A stretch of DNA of 64,000 nt. Source: Chrysogorgia sp. JL179-B06 (Eukaryota; Cnidaria; Anthozoa; Scleralcyonacea; Chrysogorgiidae). Positions 1-10,109 of this stretch are shown piece by piece. Location of the stretch: contig JAYKKM010000469.1 of assembly GCA_035772405.1 (NCBI GenBank), positions 2,730,001-2,794,000 on the forward strand. Direction: 5' to 3'. The position numbers were made by a program, and so were the translations under genes. The first letter of the stretch is position 1; every line of letters starts with the position of its first letter. The notes beneath the pieces were generated by a model that ran no database searches, was not told the origin of the DNA, and saw only the letters and a list, made by a program, of their open reading frames with translations.

Positions 1-168
1 CCTCTTCAGGGCAATGTATTTTCTGGTCAGGGCAATGTATTTGCTCTTCAGCGCAATGTATTTGCTCGTCAGGGTAACACATTTCCTCGTCAGGGCAATG
101 TATTTGCTCGTCAGGGCAATGTATTTGCTCGTCAGGGTAACACATTTTCTCGTCAAGGCTATTTGCTT
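1..168. repeat. 21-bp minisatellite, block 1
   Basis: Tandem units of about 21 bp of the form CTCGTCAGGGCAATGTATTTG, with CTC/CTT and CAGGGCAATG/CAGGGTAACA variants. The block is cut by the left edge of the window. The same unit returns near 816-905. No coding role is supported; frames through it only repeat the unit. Confidence 0.85.
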
Positions 169-815
169 TTCGGAGGCTTTTCCTATAATATGACCTTATA
201 TGGAATACGTATACTATAAGTCCATATAATTCAATAGGAACGTTTGCGTTCAACCATGCAACTGTTTCAATCTTAATAAACGTAAAACAAAACACTGTGT
301 ATGGTGATTTTTAAGAATATTTACATATATATTTCTTTGAAATACAAATAATTTCACGCGACGCCATCTGCACAGCTGACACGCTTGCAAAGCCAAGGCT
401 ATATATGTACATGATTTCCCCATATTCTAGATATATCAGAAACATGCAGAAACAACCGGCTGGTTTATCAGAGGAAGGACAAGTCAAACAAACAGGTAAG
501 GCGGTGGTTCTCTGGCGGTGGTCAAACGTTTATTCTAATTCTATATTAACCTGATTCAGACACACGCAATATTCACACCACTCGTGCTGCCTTTGCAATA
601 TAAATACCAGAAAATGGTAAGACTTTCGGGTCTTCTCGGATATCGACCTTAAATCGTAGGCCCTCGGAACCCCTATCAATTGGGCTTCTCGCCTGTTGGG
701 TTCCGTTCAACTAAGAGTGATAAATCTACTCAAACCAAATCTACTAAACCTAACTAAACCAAACTGTTTAATACTCGAAATATTCCTCTACCAGTTCTGC
801 TTGTTCTATATGCGT
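169..815. other. Intergenic stretch, no gene seen
   Basis: A/T-rich sequence between two blocks of the same 21-bp minisatellite. No conserved coding frame, tRNA or clear terminal inverted repeat was recognised. Having the same unit on both sides suggests one array split by inserted DNA, but no boundaries could be defined. Confidence 0.4.
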
Positions 816-905
816 ATTTGCTCGTCAGGGCAATGTATTTGCTCTTCAGGGCAATGTATTTGCTCTTCAGGGCAATGTATTTGCTCGTCAGGGCAATGTA
901 TTTGC
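816..905. repeat. 21-bp minisatellite, block 2
   Basis: About four units of the same 21-bp repeat as at the left edge. Short open frames across it on both strands are artefacts of the repeat (period 21 is a multiple of 3, so all frames stay open). Confidence 0.85.
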
Positions 906-959
906 ATGCCAAGAAATGCCAAGAAATAATTTGGCTAGGCCTGATCTGGAATTCACTAA

Positions 960-2215
960 AGGCAACCATTGCCATTACGGAACGCCGGAAAACAAATATT
1001 TTCCAAACCATCCAGTACTTAATCTCACAAAAATGTTATGTATCTCCCAGAGAACTGGCCTCGTTTACAGGAAAAATAATTTCAACCAGTTCAATTACAA
1101 AAAACATATGTCAAATTTTGACCAGACATTGCAGTATGTCAATAGCTGCAGCAAATGATTGGGACTTTCAGCTGGATAATTAGTGTACACGAGAAATTTA
1201 TTTCTGGGAAGCTAACCTAGAACAATTGAATTCGAGGGAAATAAACCCAATCAGCAACCAGTCACATTACGTAGTCTATTCCGATGCTAGCGCATCAGGT
1301 TGTGGAGCACATATGTCATTAAATGGGGAAAAATTTGTCACAAACAATGGACAAAAATTTGTCACAAACAATGGACAAAAGAAGAAAGTCAGACGAGCTC
1401 CACTTGGCGGAGAGAACTTTCCGCAATCGAGTTCGCCTTAAAGTCTTTCTTGACACTTCTTAAACACGCATATGTAAAGTGGTTTTCCGATAGTCCAGTA
1501 GCATGCAGTATATAGCCCGAGTGGGCAGCATGAAAAAGGATTTCCACGACATACAGTAGCAATAAGAATTTACCAGTCATATGCCTAGCGTACTGAGATA
1601 CAAAGAGCAGATTACATAAGCAGACTTATAGACATAGACGATTGGCAGATCACACAAAAATGCTTTAACATACTCGAGGAAGCATGGGGACAAGTTTAGA
1701 GATGGTACATAACGAAAATAAAGCCAATGGCACGTGTAAAACGAAAAAAAGAAACAAAAAAAAACGCAGGACAAAACTATCTTACACAAGATGTAGAGAA
1801 ATATTTAAAGAATGCCTACAAGAACTTGGCTACGACGAAAAGAAATACGGTGACTACACAGTTTAAGATCGGGAGGAGCCACTGCAGCGGCTAACACCGG
1901 GAATGTACCAGAAAGATTATTAAAAATACACGGCCGCTGGAAAACGGACATCGCAAAAGACATGTACGTGCACGAAAGTATTGAGAACAGACTAAAGATA
2001 ACCGGTAATCTTGGACTATAATTATAAATAACAAAAATATTAAGAGTTATGCAAATTATACTTGAACAAAAAAACAAAAAAAAACGATTAAAATCCTGTC
2101 GGTGGTGTGATGAGCATTACCCATGTTACTTCCCATGTTACTTATGCGTTACGTATTGATTTGCGGCATTTAGGAAGCAAAATAATTTACATTCGTTTGA
2201 GCGTAGCGAAATAGA
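960..2215 (+). mobile_element. DIRS-like retrotransposon 1, decayed
   Basis: Broken coding sequence of a tyrosine-recombinase retrotransposon. About 1040-1180 matches the end of an RT domain. About 1260-1560 matches RNase H (YVVYSDASASGCGAH), with a 20-bp internal duplication near 1325-1375. From 1770 to 2020 it is a tyrosine-recombinase tail with LRSGG, HGRW and the catalytic-tyrosine segment DMYVHES. The stretch between RNase H and the recombinase is mostly deleted, and stops and frameshifts are frequent. The 3' flank (about 2175-2215) resembles the flank of the second DIRS-like copy near 13,190-13,225. Not functional. Alternative: a Ngaro-type relative. Confidence 0.8.
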
Positions 2216-2218
2216 AAG

Positions 2219-2458
<240 letters not shown>

Positions 2459-2505
2459 TTCGTGAGAAATGGAACCCTGCCGCGGCGAGATTATCACCCT
2501 CGCTT
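2459..2505. repeat. Short dispersed repeat after (TA)n
   Basis: GTGAGAAATGGAACCCTG followed by CCGCGGCGAGATTATC, nearly identical to 41,475-41,515, which also directly follows a (TA)n tract. The pairing with TA tracts in both places suggests a terminal piece of one repeat family. Family not identified. Confidence 0.7.
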
Positions 2506-2509
2506 GCTC

Positions 2510-3195
2510 TGTCTGACGATACATGAATTTGTTGAAATCACGAATATACACATAATGCTTGTTGCCCTCATCATTAGTTATCAGCAACAAGTCCATATGG
2601 TCAGGATACACCTCCTTAGAAACGTACACAGGGAATGGCTGCTTATTTTCATACCCAAATACATTAACACTAATATCGTTAGCCCTTTCAATCTTGTTGT
2701 AATCTTTGAGTGTGACTGGGAAATCGATTCCGTCGTAATTCAGCTCGTTGATGTGGCTGGCGTACTTCGACGTTCTATGAGAGTTTTTTCTAACAGGAAA
2801 CTTATGTGCTAGGTGGCACCATCTAAAGCACTCATTGTCATCCCCATTATTTACATTTATCAAACCCTTCTTACTATTGCACAGCTCCTTTGGCAACGCA
2901 ATGTAACTACTCCCACTCAAAGGTCTATAAATAGCGATATTAACGTAGTGTGCATCTATTTTGTCGATAGTCCATCCAGACCCTTCAGATAGCCACCCAG
3001 ATATCCGCGTCAAAATCTGTTCCGACCCACGATTGGCAACATCCTCAATATCAGTTCGTTAATGACGACAAACGTTTTACTGTTAAAGTAGGCAGTTTTA
3101 TATGTGGTCTTATTGAACCCTAAAGCTTTCTCGAAAGTGATCTTAACTGTCTCTACCACTTTCATTCCGTTAGTCTCACCCAACTCACGTCTCAA
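2510..3195 (-). pseudogene. PolB N-terminal remnant (Polinton A)
   Basis: Two minus-strand frames (about 2510-3013 and 3010-3195) match the N-terminal 150-350 residues of the Polinton B polymerase. Shared segments include PLSGSSYI, the NDNECF/NDHECF region, and NDISVNVFGYE against NKISVNVFAYE. A frameshift lies near 3010. Exonuclease and polymerase domains are absent because the element is truncated at about 2505. Not functional. Confidence 0.8.
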
Positions 3196-3225
3196 AAGGT
3201 TAATGACTTTTCCCTCGGTAGTCTC

Positions 3226-3738
3226 TTGCGGTTCTCAGTGCCTCAGGGACACTATAACTTCAACGCGTTGGTTGAGTACATGAAGCTCCAGGTCTCCGAC
3301 ATAAGACCAAGCGTGCCAAGTCTTGAGATAGAGAAAATCCCATCTGGTGGATGTAGAGTAAAGACTGTAGCCCCGTTTAGATTGCTGGGGGTTGGACCTC
3401 TTCTTGGCTTTGCAGAAAACACGTTAATCCAAGGGAAGGAGTGGCACGTCAGCCCAAACAAGGTTGATATGTACAGAGGTCTGAAGTATATAGAAATCTC
3501 ATGTGACATTGTTGAAACCGAAAGCAATGTAGGTATTGATGGGAAGCGCAGCGATGTGATCACAACGTTGTCAATACCCACCGAACAGTCTTTGAAGGGG
3601 TCAGTGCAACGTCATGTAGACATTGAGTCCAAGGTGAGTATTAAAAAAGGTGTTTACCATAGTGTGACGTTTCGTGTCAAACCAAATAACGACGATCTTA
3701 AAATTGGGGCGGTGCTATTGGAACTGTATGTAGTGTGA
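3226..3738 (+). pseudogene. Penton-like minor capsid protein, N-truncated (A)
   Basis: Homologous along its length to the Polinton B penton-like protein: FRLLGVGPLLGFAENT against LYKFGELLGFPTNT, SPNKVDMYRGLKYIEI against SPNRIDINRGLRFVEI, and GKRSDVITTLSIPTE against GKRSSIIAVLPITSE. Polinton minor capsid proteins are single jelly-roll pentons; that fold is inferred here. The first 55-60 residues found in B are missing because the frame fuses to the polymerase remnant on its left. It ends next to the integrase start, as in B. Confidence 0.75.
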
Positions 3739-3743
3739 ATTAT

Positions 3744-4847
3744 ATGGAACTTGGTGTGGAAACAGAGCAAGGTTTGAGAGACATTTATTATAATCCTAAG
3801 ACAGGGTTCAGTAGTGTAGAGAAATTGTATCAAAGTGCGCTAGCAAATGGATTGGAAGTGACTAGAAAAACAGTGAAAGAATGGTTGACAGCGCAGGACA
3901 CTTACACTAGGCACAAACCTATTGTGAGAAGACATAAGTTCCGTGCGACCTTCGTTGATTACCTTGGTGAAGAGCTCCAAATGGACTTAGTGGACATGAG
4001 TAAGTACTCAAAACAGAACAAAGGGTATTATTGGATATTGACAGGTATTGAAATATTGAGTAGATATGCTTTTGGCATTGCAGTTTACAGAAAAGACACT
4101 AAGAACATGACTAAGGCTGTTGGAGAGCTATTGAATGACTTTAAAGATCGGTTTGGAGCCACGCCTAAGTTAGCTCAATTTGATGATGGACTTGAATTCT
4201 ACAACGTTGGGGTGAAAGGTTTGTTGAGAGAACACGACGTTGAATATTTCAGCACTAAGAGTGACAAGAAGGCCGCTGTTGTTGAGCGTTTTAATAGAAG
4301 TCTCAAGAGCGTTATGTGGAAGTACTTTTATGCTCGTGGAACATACAAATGGATTGACGTTTTGGATCAGTTTGTGGACAATTACAATAGCAGTGTGAAT
4401 CGCAGCATTATGACGAAGCCAAAGGATGTCGATAAGTCAAATGAAAGTGAAGTGTGGACCACTTTGTTTGGTCATCAATTTGCAGACAACCCATTGCCGA
4501 AGTTCAAGGTTGGTGAATTAGTGAGGATTAGTAAGTACAAGAGTATATTCACAAAGGGTTATGAAGCTAACTTCACTGAAGAGCTGTTTAAAGTGATGAA
4601 AGTTATTCGTGGTGATCCGAATGTGTATGAAATTGAGGACATAAGTGGCGAGCAGATTATTGGGAAGTTTTACGAACAGGAATTATCGCTGGTTAATAAG
4701 AAACATGGTGGTGATGTGTATAGAGTTGAAAAGGTGTTGAAAAGAAAGAAAGTCAGAGGAAAGAAGATGGTGTTGGTCAAGTGGTTAGGTTATGAGAGCA
4801 AACATAATTCGTGGATACCAGAAAGCGATATTCAAAATGTGAGTTAA
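3744..4847 (+). CDS. Retrovirus-like integrase with chromodomain (A)
   Basis: Intact 367-residue frame from the ATG at 3744, chosen because it aligns with the B start; an upstream in-frame ATG at 3735 overlaps the previous stop. The rve core shows acidic residues in MDLVDMSKY, AQFDDGLEFYN and VVERFNRSLK, the usual D,D,E arrangement. The C-terminus is a chromodomain (YRVEKVLKRKK, then LVKWLGYESKHNSWIPESD), typical of Polinton integrases and thought to guide chromatin targeting. Function: integration of element DNA into the nuclear genome. The frame is open, but neighbouring genes are broken, so activity is doubtful. Confidence 0.92.
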   Translation: MELGVETEQGLRDIYYNPKTGFSSVEKLYQSALANGLEVTRKTVKEWLTAQDTYTRHKPIVRRHKFRATFVDYLGEELQMDLVDMSKYSKQNKGYYWILTGIEILSRYAFGIAVYRKDTKNMTKAVGELLNDFKDRFGATPKLAQFDDGLEFYNVGVKGLLREHDVEYFSTKSDKKAAVVERFNRSLKSVMWKYFYARGTYKWIDVLDQFVDNYNSSVNRSIMTKPKDVDKSNESEVWTTLFGHQFADNPLPKFKVGELVRISKYKSIFTKGYEANFTEELFKVMKVIRGDPNVYEIEDISGEQIIGKFYEQELSLVNKKHGGDVYRVEKVLKRKKVRGKKMVLVKWLGYESKHNSWIPESDIQNVS

Positions 4848-4853
4848 TGTAAT

Positions 4854-6541
4854 ATGGCTGAAGGTGGGGAAGGTTTTGATGACTACGAGATGGAAAACTT
4901 CGATGAGTATGATGACGTCACTGATGAGCAATTAGAAGAGGAGCTCGCTGAGACTGATGAGTGGATCAATGAGACAACCATTGAGTACGGTACGAATGAG
5001 ATGCCGAAAGACGTTCGTGTTAATTATGACAACAGTATATCGACATTATTATTATTATTATTATTAAAAATAGTGACATTCCCGGAACGGGCTTTTCAAT
5101 GACACTTTACAAAATTATTACAATATTAAAGTAATCTATCTATTGATCAAATACTCTATATAGAGTTAACAGTTATCAACAAGTCTAATATACGTTAAAA
5201 ATTATCTAATGTTCACAAATCTACTAGATTAAAAACTTATTTTTCCTTCTAAAAGGCCTAATTTTAATTTTGATTTAAAATGGTTTAAGTCACCGGACAT
5301 TGTGAATAAGATGAGAAGTGTGCTAGCTAGAAGGCGAGGTGGGCAAAAAGAGACGTCGTTTATTGACACTGACGATGGTAAGACGGTGACAATAAGGGGA
5401 ACTAACATAGAAGTCCCAACAGTAGAGTTTGTCGAACAGGAGTCATATGGTGACGTCAATGACATAAGTTTCAGTCTAGCTTTTGAAGAGGAGAAAGAAA
5501 TCGAGAGAAGACTGGGTGAACTAAAAGCGTCCAACAAAGAGTCAACAAAAAACGGTGTAAAAAGAACCAAGCTAATAAATGAGAGAATACGTAAATTGAA
5601 TAAAAAAGAACTTGGCCGCGACGACGCGTCAAGGAACATAGTCAACAGGTCGTATGTGACGAACTCAGGGTCTATTCTTTTCAAACCAATAAACAAAGAT
5701 GGTGAATACGGGAGACCCAAGCGAATTCTAATACCTGCGGGAAACAGTTTGATCTACAGTAAAGATGACAATAGTAAAAAGGCTATTAAGCAGTTCAAAC
5801 AGTTAGTCAACCAAATACCCAAGAGCGTAGAGACAACAGCTGCCACAACAGAAGTAATCCCAGATGGCTGGCTCCCCAGTAATTGAAACAAAAGTGGACT
5901 ATGTTGACATACCTGGGCTAACACAAAACGAAAACCGCGAGCTGAATGGTGTGCTTAATCCAAGCGATGGTGTGGCGCCTGAGTCAAGAGTGGGTGACGA
6001 TGGTGCGCTGCAAATACAAGCAGACTACTTTCAAGAAGCGATAGAACGCACAAAAAAGAGAATAGTAGAGCTCGATAGAGAAAACCTTACGATCGCAGAG
6101 AACGAAGAGTATATTGATCTACATGAAAGAGTGATTGGACTCACGAAAGCTAAATACAGAACTCTAGGACAGCGAGAAATAGAGGAAGCTAGAGAGCAGC
6201 AAGAGATCGATGTTGACAGATTGCAGAAATTCAAGAAGTGGGCTAAAGAAAATATGGTTGGGTTGAGCGCTGTAGCAATTTCAGTGGCTGGAATTATAAC
6301 AACAATTATTATCGCTGGTAGGTCTGCTGTTATGAAAGGCGCTATGGCAACGAGGTCATTCGCACAGGCTGTTAAGAACGCGATAATGAAGATGGGTCCA
6401 TGGGCTGTTGGATTGGCTAACCTAGTTTATAACGTGTTGACGTTGGGTGCGAAGGGTCTCGCATGGTTGGCTCAAAATCTGTGGGTGCTCGCAGTGATAT
6501 TTGCGTGGTTCGCCTATGATTATTACAAGCTAAAACGGTAG
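4854..6541 (+). pseudogene. Polinton membrane/virion protein, broken (A)
   Basis: Three frames together cover the single 390-residue gene of Polinton B. The first (from 4854, MAEGGEGF) is lost near 5040. The second (to 5886) matches the middle of the B protein. The third (from about 5864) matches its C-terminus, including the shared segment GPWAVGLANLVYNVL and the LAQNLW hydrophobic stretch. Roughly 250 bp of A/T-rich DNA interrupts it at about 5040-5290, and a frameshift lies near 5864-5886. The family is not recognised; its place between integrase and capsid in both elements suggests a virion or membrane role. Confidence 0.7.
5040..5290. other. A/T-rich insertion inside the membrane gene (A)
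   Basis: A (TTA)n run followed by A/T-rich sequence separates two parts of a gene that is continuous in Polinton B. Exact ends and a target duplication were not resolved. It could be a small MITE or replacement by unrelated sequence. Confidence 0.45.
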
Positions 6542-6593
6542 TCTCAGCTTTGAAGGTCTCAGCTTCGAACATGACAAAACATGTGTAAAGTAT

Positions 6594-7826
6594 ATGAACG
6601 TCACGTCAGCAGAATTGAGTCCTGGTTTTAGAACCATGGGCGTCATAAAAGGGGTGAGAACGCAGCATGTGATCACGTTGAACCCTAATAAAGTCAGTCC
6701 TGGTGAGGAACTTTACATTGATGTACCGAAGCTTAAGGTTAGTAGCTGTTTGGTGCCTGGATCGTTGGGTTTAGTGTTCGACTTTAAGAATGCAAACGAC
6801 AAAAGTTGGTTCTTGAACAATGTGAGCAAGTTGTTGGTTGAGAAACTTGTTGTGAGACTAGCTGGGGAAACTGTGTATGACAACAATGGGGAAAATTACA
6901 CTGGTGTTTATCGCGACCTTTGGGAAAGTGTTACTGCGCGAGACCAAATGATTGACTATGGTGTTGGCTCTGAGAACTTGAGAAAGCTAATTTCTAAGGA
7001 CGACAGTGGTGCGACAAGTGGAAACGTCGCTAAGGTTAGTGACGCATTGATGTTTAGTGTGATTGGAACGAAACAGCGGATAAAGCTTGGTAAAATCATG
7101 GATGACCATGGGTTGTACGCTCCTTTTAGCATGAACAACAACTTGCAGTATGTGATCACACTTCCGAAGGCCACAGACATCATGGTGGCGCAATCCGGTG
7201 GGAGTGTAGGTGGATACACTCTGGAGAACCTTGAGCTTGAGTATGAAACGATCGATAACCAGGAGCTCTCTGATGAAATAACGTCGGGTTACGCAAGTGG
7301 CCGTAGTTTGTCATACGAACACGTCACGTTGATGAAAACCACTGAATGGGATAAAGGCACGACCATTGTGAACGAGAATGTTAATCTACCAAGAAAAAGC
7401 ATGAAGGCGATTGTGTTGCTATTCACGAATAAGGTGCGAACAGACAGCGAGGAGTTTCTTTACCCAAATATCGAGAGTGTTAGAGTCACAATTGAAGGTG
7501 TGCCAAATAGCGTGTACTCACAAGGCATTCCGAAATCGAAGTTCTATGCAGAAGCGAAGCGGTTGTTTGGGTTGGGTGAAGAACACGCTCAGTTCATGAC
7601 CATACAGAAGTTCTATAAAGATGGCTTTGCGTTAGTCATTGACTTGAGGAGCGTTCAAGATAATCGCAACGTCGCCACTGGCAAGAAAATTGTGAACACA
7701 CAATCTGGTGTGCTTCTTGAAATCACAAAGAAAGCGACGACTGCGAATGTTATGTGTAGGGTGTTCGTGATGAGTGATGGGTTAGTCAACTTCATGAACA
7801 ATGGGCTGCAATCAATCCAGTATTAA
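6594..7826 (+). CDS. Major capsid protein candidate (A)
   Basis: Intact 410-residue frame, strongly similar to the 406-residue B protein. Shared segments include TLNPNKVSPGEELY/TMNPNKANPGESLY, SCLVPGSLG/SCLVPGSLN, NLRKLISKDDSGA, IMVAQSG, GGYTLENLELEYETIDN, EGVPNSVYSQGIPK and a C-terminal SIQY. No catalytic motif is visible. The major-capsid call rests on strong conservation, size, and position just before the packaging ATPase, as in Polintons and adintoviruses. A double jelly-roll fold is inferred, not seen. The open frame in an otherwise decayed element suggests fairly recent loss of the rest. Confidence 0.75.
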   Translation: MNVTSAELSPGFRTMGVIKGVRTQHVITLNPNKVSPGEELYIDVPKLKVSSCLVPGSLGLVFDFKNANDKSWFLNNVSKLLVEKLVVRLAGETVYDNNGENYTGVYRDLWESVTARDQMIDYGVGSENLRKLISKDDSGATSGNVAKVSDALMFSVIGTKQRIKLGKIMDDHGLYAPFSMNNNLQYVITLPKATDIMVAQSGGSVGGYTLENLELEYETIDNQELSDEITSGYASGRSLSYEHVTLMKTTEWDKGTTIVNENVNLPRKSMKAIVLLFTNKVRTDSEEFLYPNIESVRVTIEGVPNSVYSQGIPKSKFYAEAKRLFGLGEEHAQFMTIQKFYKDGFALVIDLRSVQDNRNVATGKKIVNTQSGVLLEITKKATTANVMCRVFVMSDGLVNFMNNGLQSIQY

Positions 7827-7841
7827 ATCAAACGCGGGTTA

Positions 7842-8441
7842 ATGGAGACTCCGTTTAATATGTTAGTTGTTGGGATGACAGCTTGTGGTAAGACACATTA
7901 TTTACTCAACACATTGGAGTCTGAGTATCGCGGTAAGTTTGACTATATTGTGTTGATTTGCCCCACTTTCGAGTGGAATAAAGCGTACCAAGATTGGAAA
8001 TATGTACGTGACCCTGACGTGTTAGCGATAGACTGTGCACAGGATAATGTTGACGCTGTTCTCAAGTGTGTAACTAACGTTTTTAAAGGTACTAACACTC
8101 TGATTGTGTTGGACGACTGTGCAAGTGGGCAGGACGTCAAGAATAGGACTAGTCAATTGGTCAACTTGGCTTTTAGTGCGCGACACTTCGGGTTGAGTGT
8201 TATTGTCATCACGCAACAACTGACGTCGATCGCAAAACCGTATAGAGAAAACATTAGTAAGCTCATTTGCTTTTACTGTCCGAGTAAGAGTGATATGAAG
8301 GTTGTTATTGACGATTACCTTGGAAACATTAGCAAAGAAGAAGCATCGACAATTGTGACTGCATTAAAAAATCATAAGTACGCTAGACTCGAAATCTCAC
8401 TGCGCTATCCATACAGTCACGAAGTTGTTATTCCGCAATAA
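7842..8441 (+). CDS. FtsK/HerA-type packaging ATPase (A)
   Basis: 199 residues. Walker A GMTACGKT lies at residues 11-18, preceded by METPFNMLVV. Walker B is the hydrophobic stretch TLIVLDDCASG near residue 90. A conserved ITQQ follows and may be the sensor segment. This is the A32-like genome-packaging ATPase of Polintons, virophages and large DNA viruses, which drives DNA into the capsid. The gene starts 15 bp after the capsid gene, matching the capsid-ATPase pairing of Polinton B. Intact frame. Confidence 0.9.
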   Translation: METPFNMLVVGMTACGKTHYLLNTLESEYRGKFDYIVLICPTFEWNKAYQDWKYVRDPDVLAIDCAQDNVDAVLKCVTNVFKGTNTLIVLDDCASGQDVKNRTSQLVNLAFSARHFGLSVIVITQQLTSIAKPYRENISKLICFYCPSKSDMKVVIDDYLGNISKEEASTIVTALKNHKYARLEISLRYPYSHEVVIPQ

Positions 8442-8464
8442 AATATGGGTATAAGTAATGCGTG

Positions 8465-8962
8465 ATGGTGAAACGCAAAAGTGAAGAAAACCCCACGATT
8501 GAGGAATTAGTTGAGGATACTCAAGCCGCTAGTACCCCGACTGTGGAAGACGACATTGACGCTAGGAGAGCCGAACTTATTAGACTGTCTGGTGATGGTG
8601 TGGTAAGCCAATCTGAAGCGTACATTAAAAAAGCGTCCGCAAAGGTTATCGATAAGATATGGCGCCAATATGAGTTGAAGAGAATGGAGATTGCAAACGC
8701 TTTTCTCACCGACTTGCTAATCAGCAAATTCGCTAGCTTATTAGATGGGTTGAACGCCATTGAGAACCCTGACGAACTAAATGACGAGTTGCAAAAAGAC
8801 TCGCTACTAAAGAAAGACGTCGAGAGCATTGTCGCGGTTGTGACACCGTACGTGCCTTTCTTGGGCTTGTTGTCGGGAGGAATCACAACGTCGAAATATG
8901 TGTACGATCACCATTTTAGAAGCGAGGCGACAAACACTGAAAGTAGCGAACAAACGGACTAA
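8465..8962 (+). CDS. Conserved Polinton protein of unknown function (A)
   Basis: About 165 residues from the ATG at 8465. Homologous to the 157-residue B protein right after the ATPase. Conserved parts are an acidic N-terminus, an amphipathic helical core (LSGDGVVSQSEAYIKKASAK against LASDGEIKKTEAYVRKANAK) and a hydrophobic C-terminal segment (PFLGLLSGGITTSKYVY against PFLGLLSGGLTVGTHVY). One membrane helix or a buried virion helix is plausible. Conservation between two diverged elements argues that it is a real gene. Confidence 0.75.
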   Translation: MVKRKSEENPTIEELVEDTQAASTPTVEDDIDARRAELIRLSGDGVVSQSEAYIKKASAKVIDKIWRQYELKRMEIANAFLTDLLISKFASLLDGLNAIENPDELNDELQKDSLLKKDVESIVAVVTPYVPFLGLLSGGITTSKYVYDHHFRSEATNTESSEQTD

Positions 8963-9655
8963 TCTATTATTAACAGGCGGCAATAATCTAATTTGTATAG
9001 CAGGTGGCAATTTTATCACGCGCGAGACACTTTTACGATTTTACGACAAATTTGTAAAAGCGTTGAAACGACTATTTTCCTAAATGTGATTTGACAAATT
9101 TGTAAAAGTGCTGAAACGGCTATTTTCCTAAATGTGATTTGACAAATTTGTGAAAGTACTGAAATGACTATTTTCCTAAATGTGATTTGACATAAATTTG
9201 TGAAAGTGTTGAAATGACTATTTTTTTAAACGTGACTGAGACGACACCAAATCTAGCAAAATCGTGATTTGGTATAAATTTGTGAGGGAACGGACTAATT
9301 TGCATGCTAGCAGGTGGTAATAATCTAATTTGTATAACGGGTGGCAATTTTATCACGCGCGAGACACTTTTACGATACATAAATTTGTAAAAATGTTGAA
9401 ACGACTATTTTCTTAAATGTGATTTGACAAATTTGTGAAAATGTTGAAACGGCTATTTTCCTAAATGTGATTTGACAAATTTGTGAAAATGTTGAAACGA
9501 CACTTTCTATTTTTTTAAATGTGACTGAAATGGCACCAAATTAAGCAAAATCGTGATTTGGTATAAATTTGGTATTGTTTCGTGAGTCTCGCGCGTGTTT
9601 GACATCAATTGAGTAGAAAACGTGAGGGGTGTTTAGCCCAATTAACGACCGCCAT
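8963..9655. repeat. Subterminal tandem repeats of Polinton A
   Basis: Two higher-order copies of about 300-330 bp (about 8957-9285 and 9292-9575). Each opens with GCGGCAATAATC or a variant and TATCACGCGCGAGACAC, followed by several roughly 48-bp units with GACTATTTTCCTAAATGTG and GATTTGACAAATTTGTGAA. No coding potential. Placement between the last gene and the inferred element end suggests terminal or subterminal Polinton sequence. Confidence 0.75.
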
Positions 9656-9828
9656 AGTAGTATAGTAAGTGGGGGTTCGAGCTTATTCGATGTTATCCAC
9701 AGATGTGAATATACCAAAACGTCACCAAATTTTGTCGAGTCGTGATTTGACATAACTTTGGTGACGTTTTGGTATTTATATTTATGGCTGACATCGATTG
9801 AGCTCGAAGCCCCACTTACTATACTACT
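9656..9828. repeat. Palindromic end with Polinton-like termini
   Basis: A near-perfect inverted repeat: the left arm opens AGTAGTATAGTAAGTGGGG and the right arm is its complement ending at 9828, with arms of about 80 bp and a short centre. The first seven bases equal the start of the Polinton B terminal repeat (AGTAGTA). Either it is a fold-back MITE derived from a Polinton end or two joined element ends. No target duplication: CGCCAT on the left, GTTTTA on the right. Confidence 0.75.
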
Positions 9829-10109
9829 GTTTTACCCACAGCTTCTCGAACTGTTTCGGAGTCACAAGAATCGCTAACTTTCGACACTAGTGTTAAATAA
9901 GCGATAATTCTTCCAAAATGCACAACATCCATCTGTTGGTAAATATCGTGTAAATTATTCGGTAAGTTATCTCCACTTATTTGAACGGCAAGATACTCAT
10001 ACAAGTCCTCATGCTCCCTAAGACATGAATTCATATAAAAACATAAAGTAGCTTTGTCTATTTCGATATTATTTCTTCGCAATTCATCCCAAATCGTTTG
10101 CTCAGCCAT
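9819..10109 (-). pseudogene. Possible Bcl-2-like fragment
   Basis: About 96 residues from MAEQTIWDE. The segment VVHFGRIIAYLTLVSKV resembles the BH1/helix-5 signature of Bcl-2 proteins (xNWGRIVAF type), preceded by helical stretches of suitable size. No BH2 is seen because the frame stops inside the palindromic Polinton-like end at 9828. A splice-donor-like CTGTAAGTACC lies upstream on the minus strand near 10,250-10,262. It could be a host gene fragment broken by the insertion or an element-borne apoptosis regulator. The call is tentative, on a single motif. Confidence 0.35.

Larger units (their letters stand above)
2506..9828 (+). mobile_element. Polinton/Maverick A, partial and decayed
   Basis: Syntenic with Polinton B but in the opposite orientation: penton-like, integrase, membrane protein, capsid, ATPase and conserved unknown are all on the plus strand, with a polymerase remnant on the minus strand at the left. 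The middle gene block of B is missing; a deletion seems to have fused the N-terminal part of the polymerase to a penton-like gene lacking its own N-terminus (about 3195-3230). VLTF3-like and SLATT-like genes are also absent. The left end is cut inside the polymerase. The right end is inferred at 9828, where the strand finishes TACTACT, the complement of the AGTAGTA that opens B. No target duplication was found. Confidence 0.75.

Noticed and set aside
696..929. Cys-rich repeat protein (CSSGQCI units)
   Set aside because: Generated by the 21-bp minisatellite, which keeps frames open on both strands.
5864..5886. Programmed frameshift in the Polinton A membrane gene
   Set aside because: The ortholog in B is one frame and no slippery sequence is apparent at the overlap; simple mutation is more likely, given the other damage in this gene.
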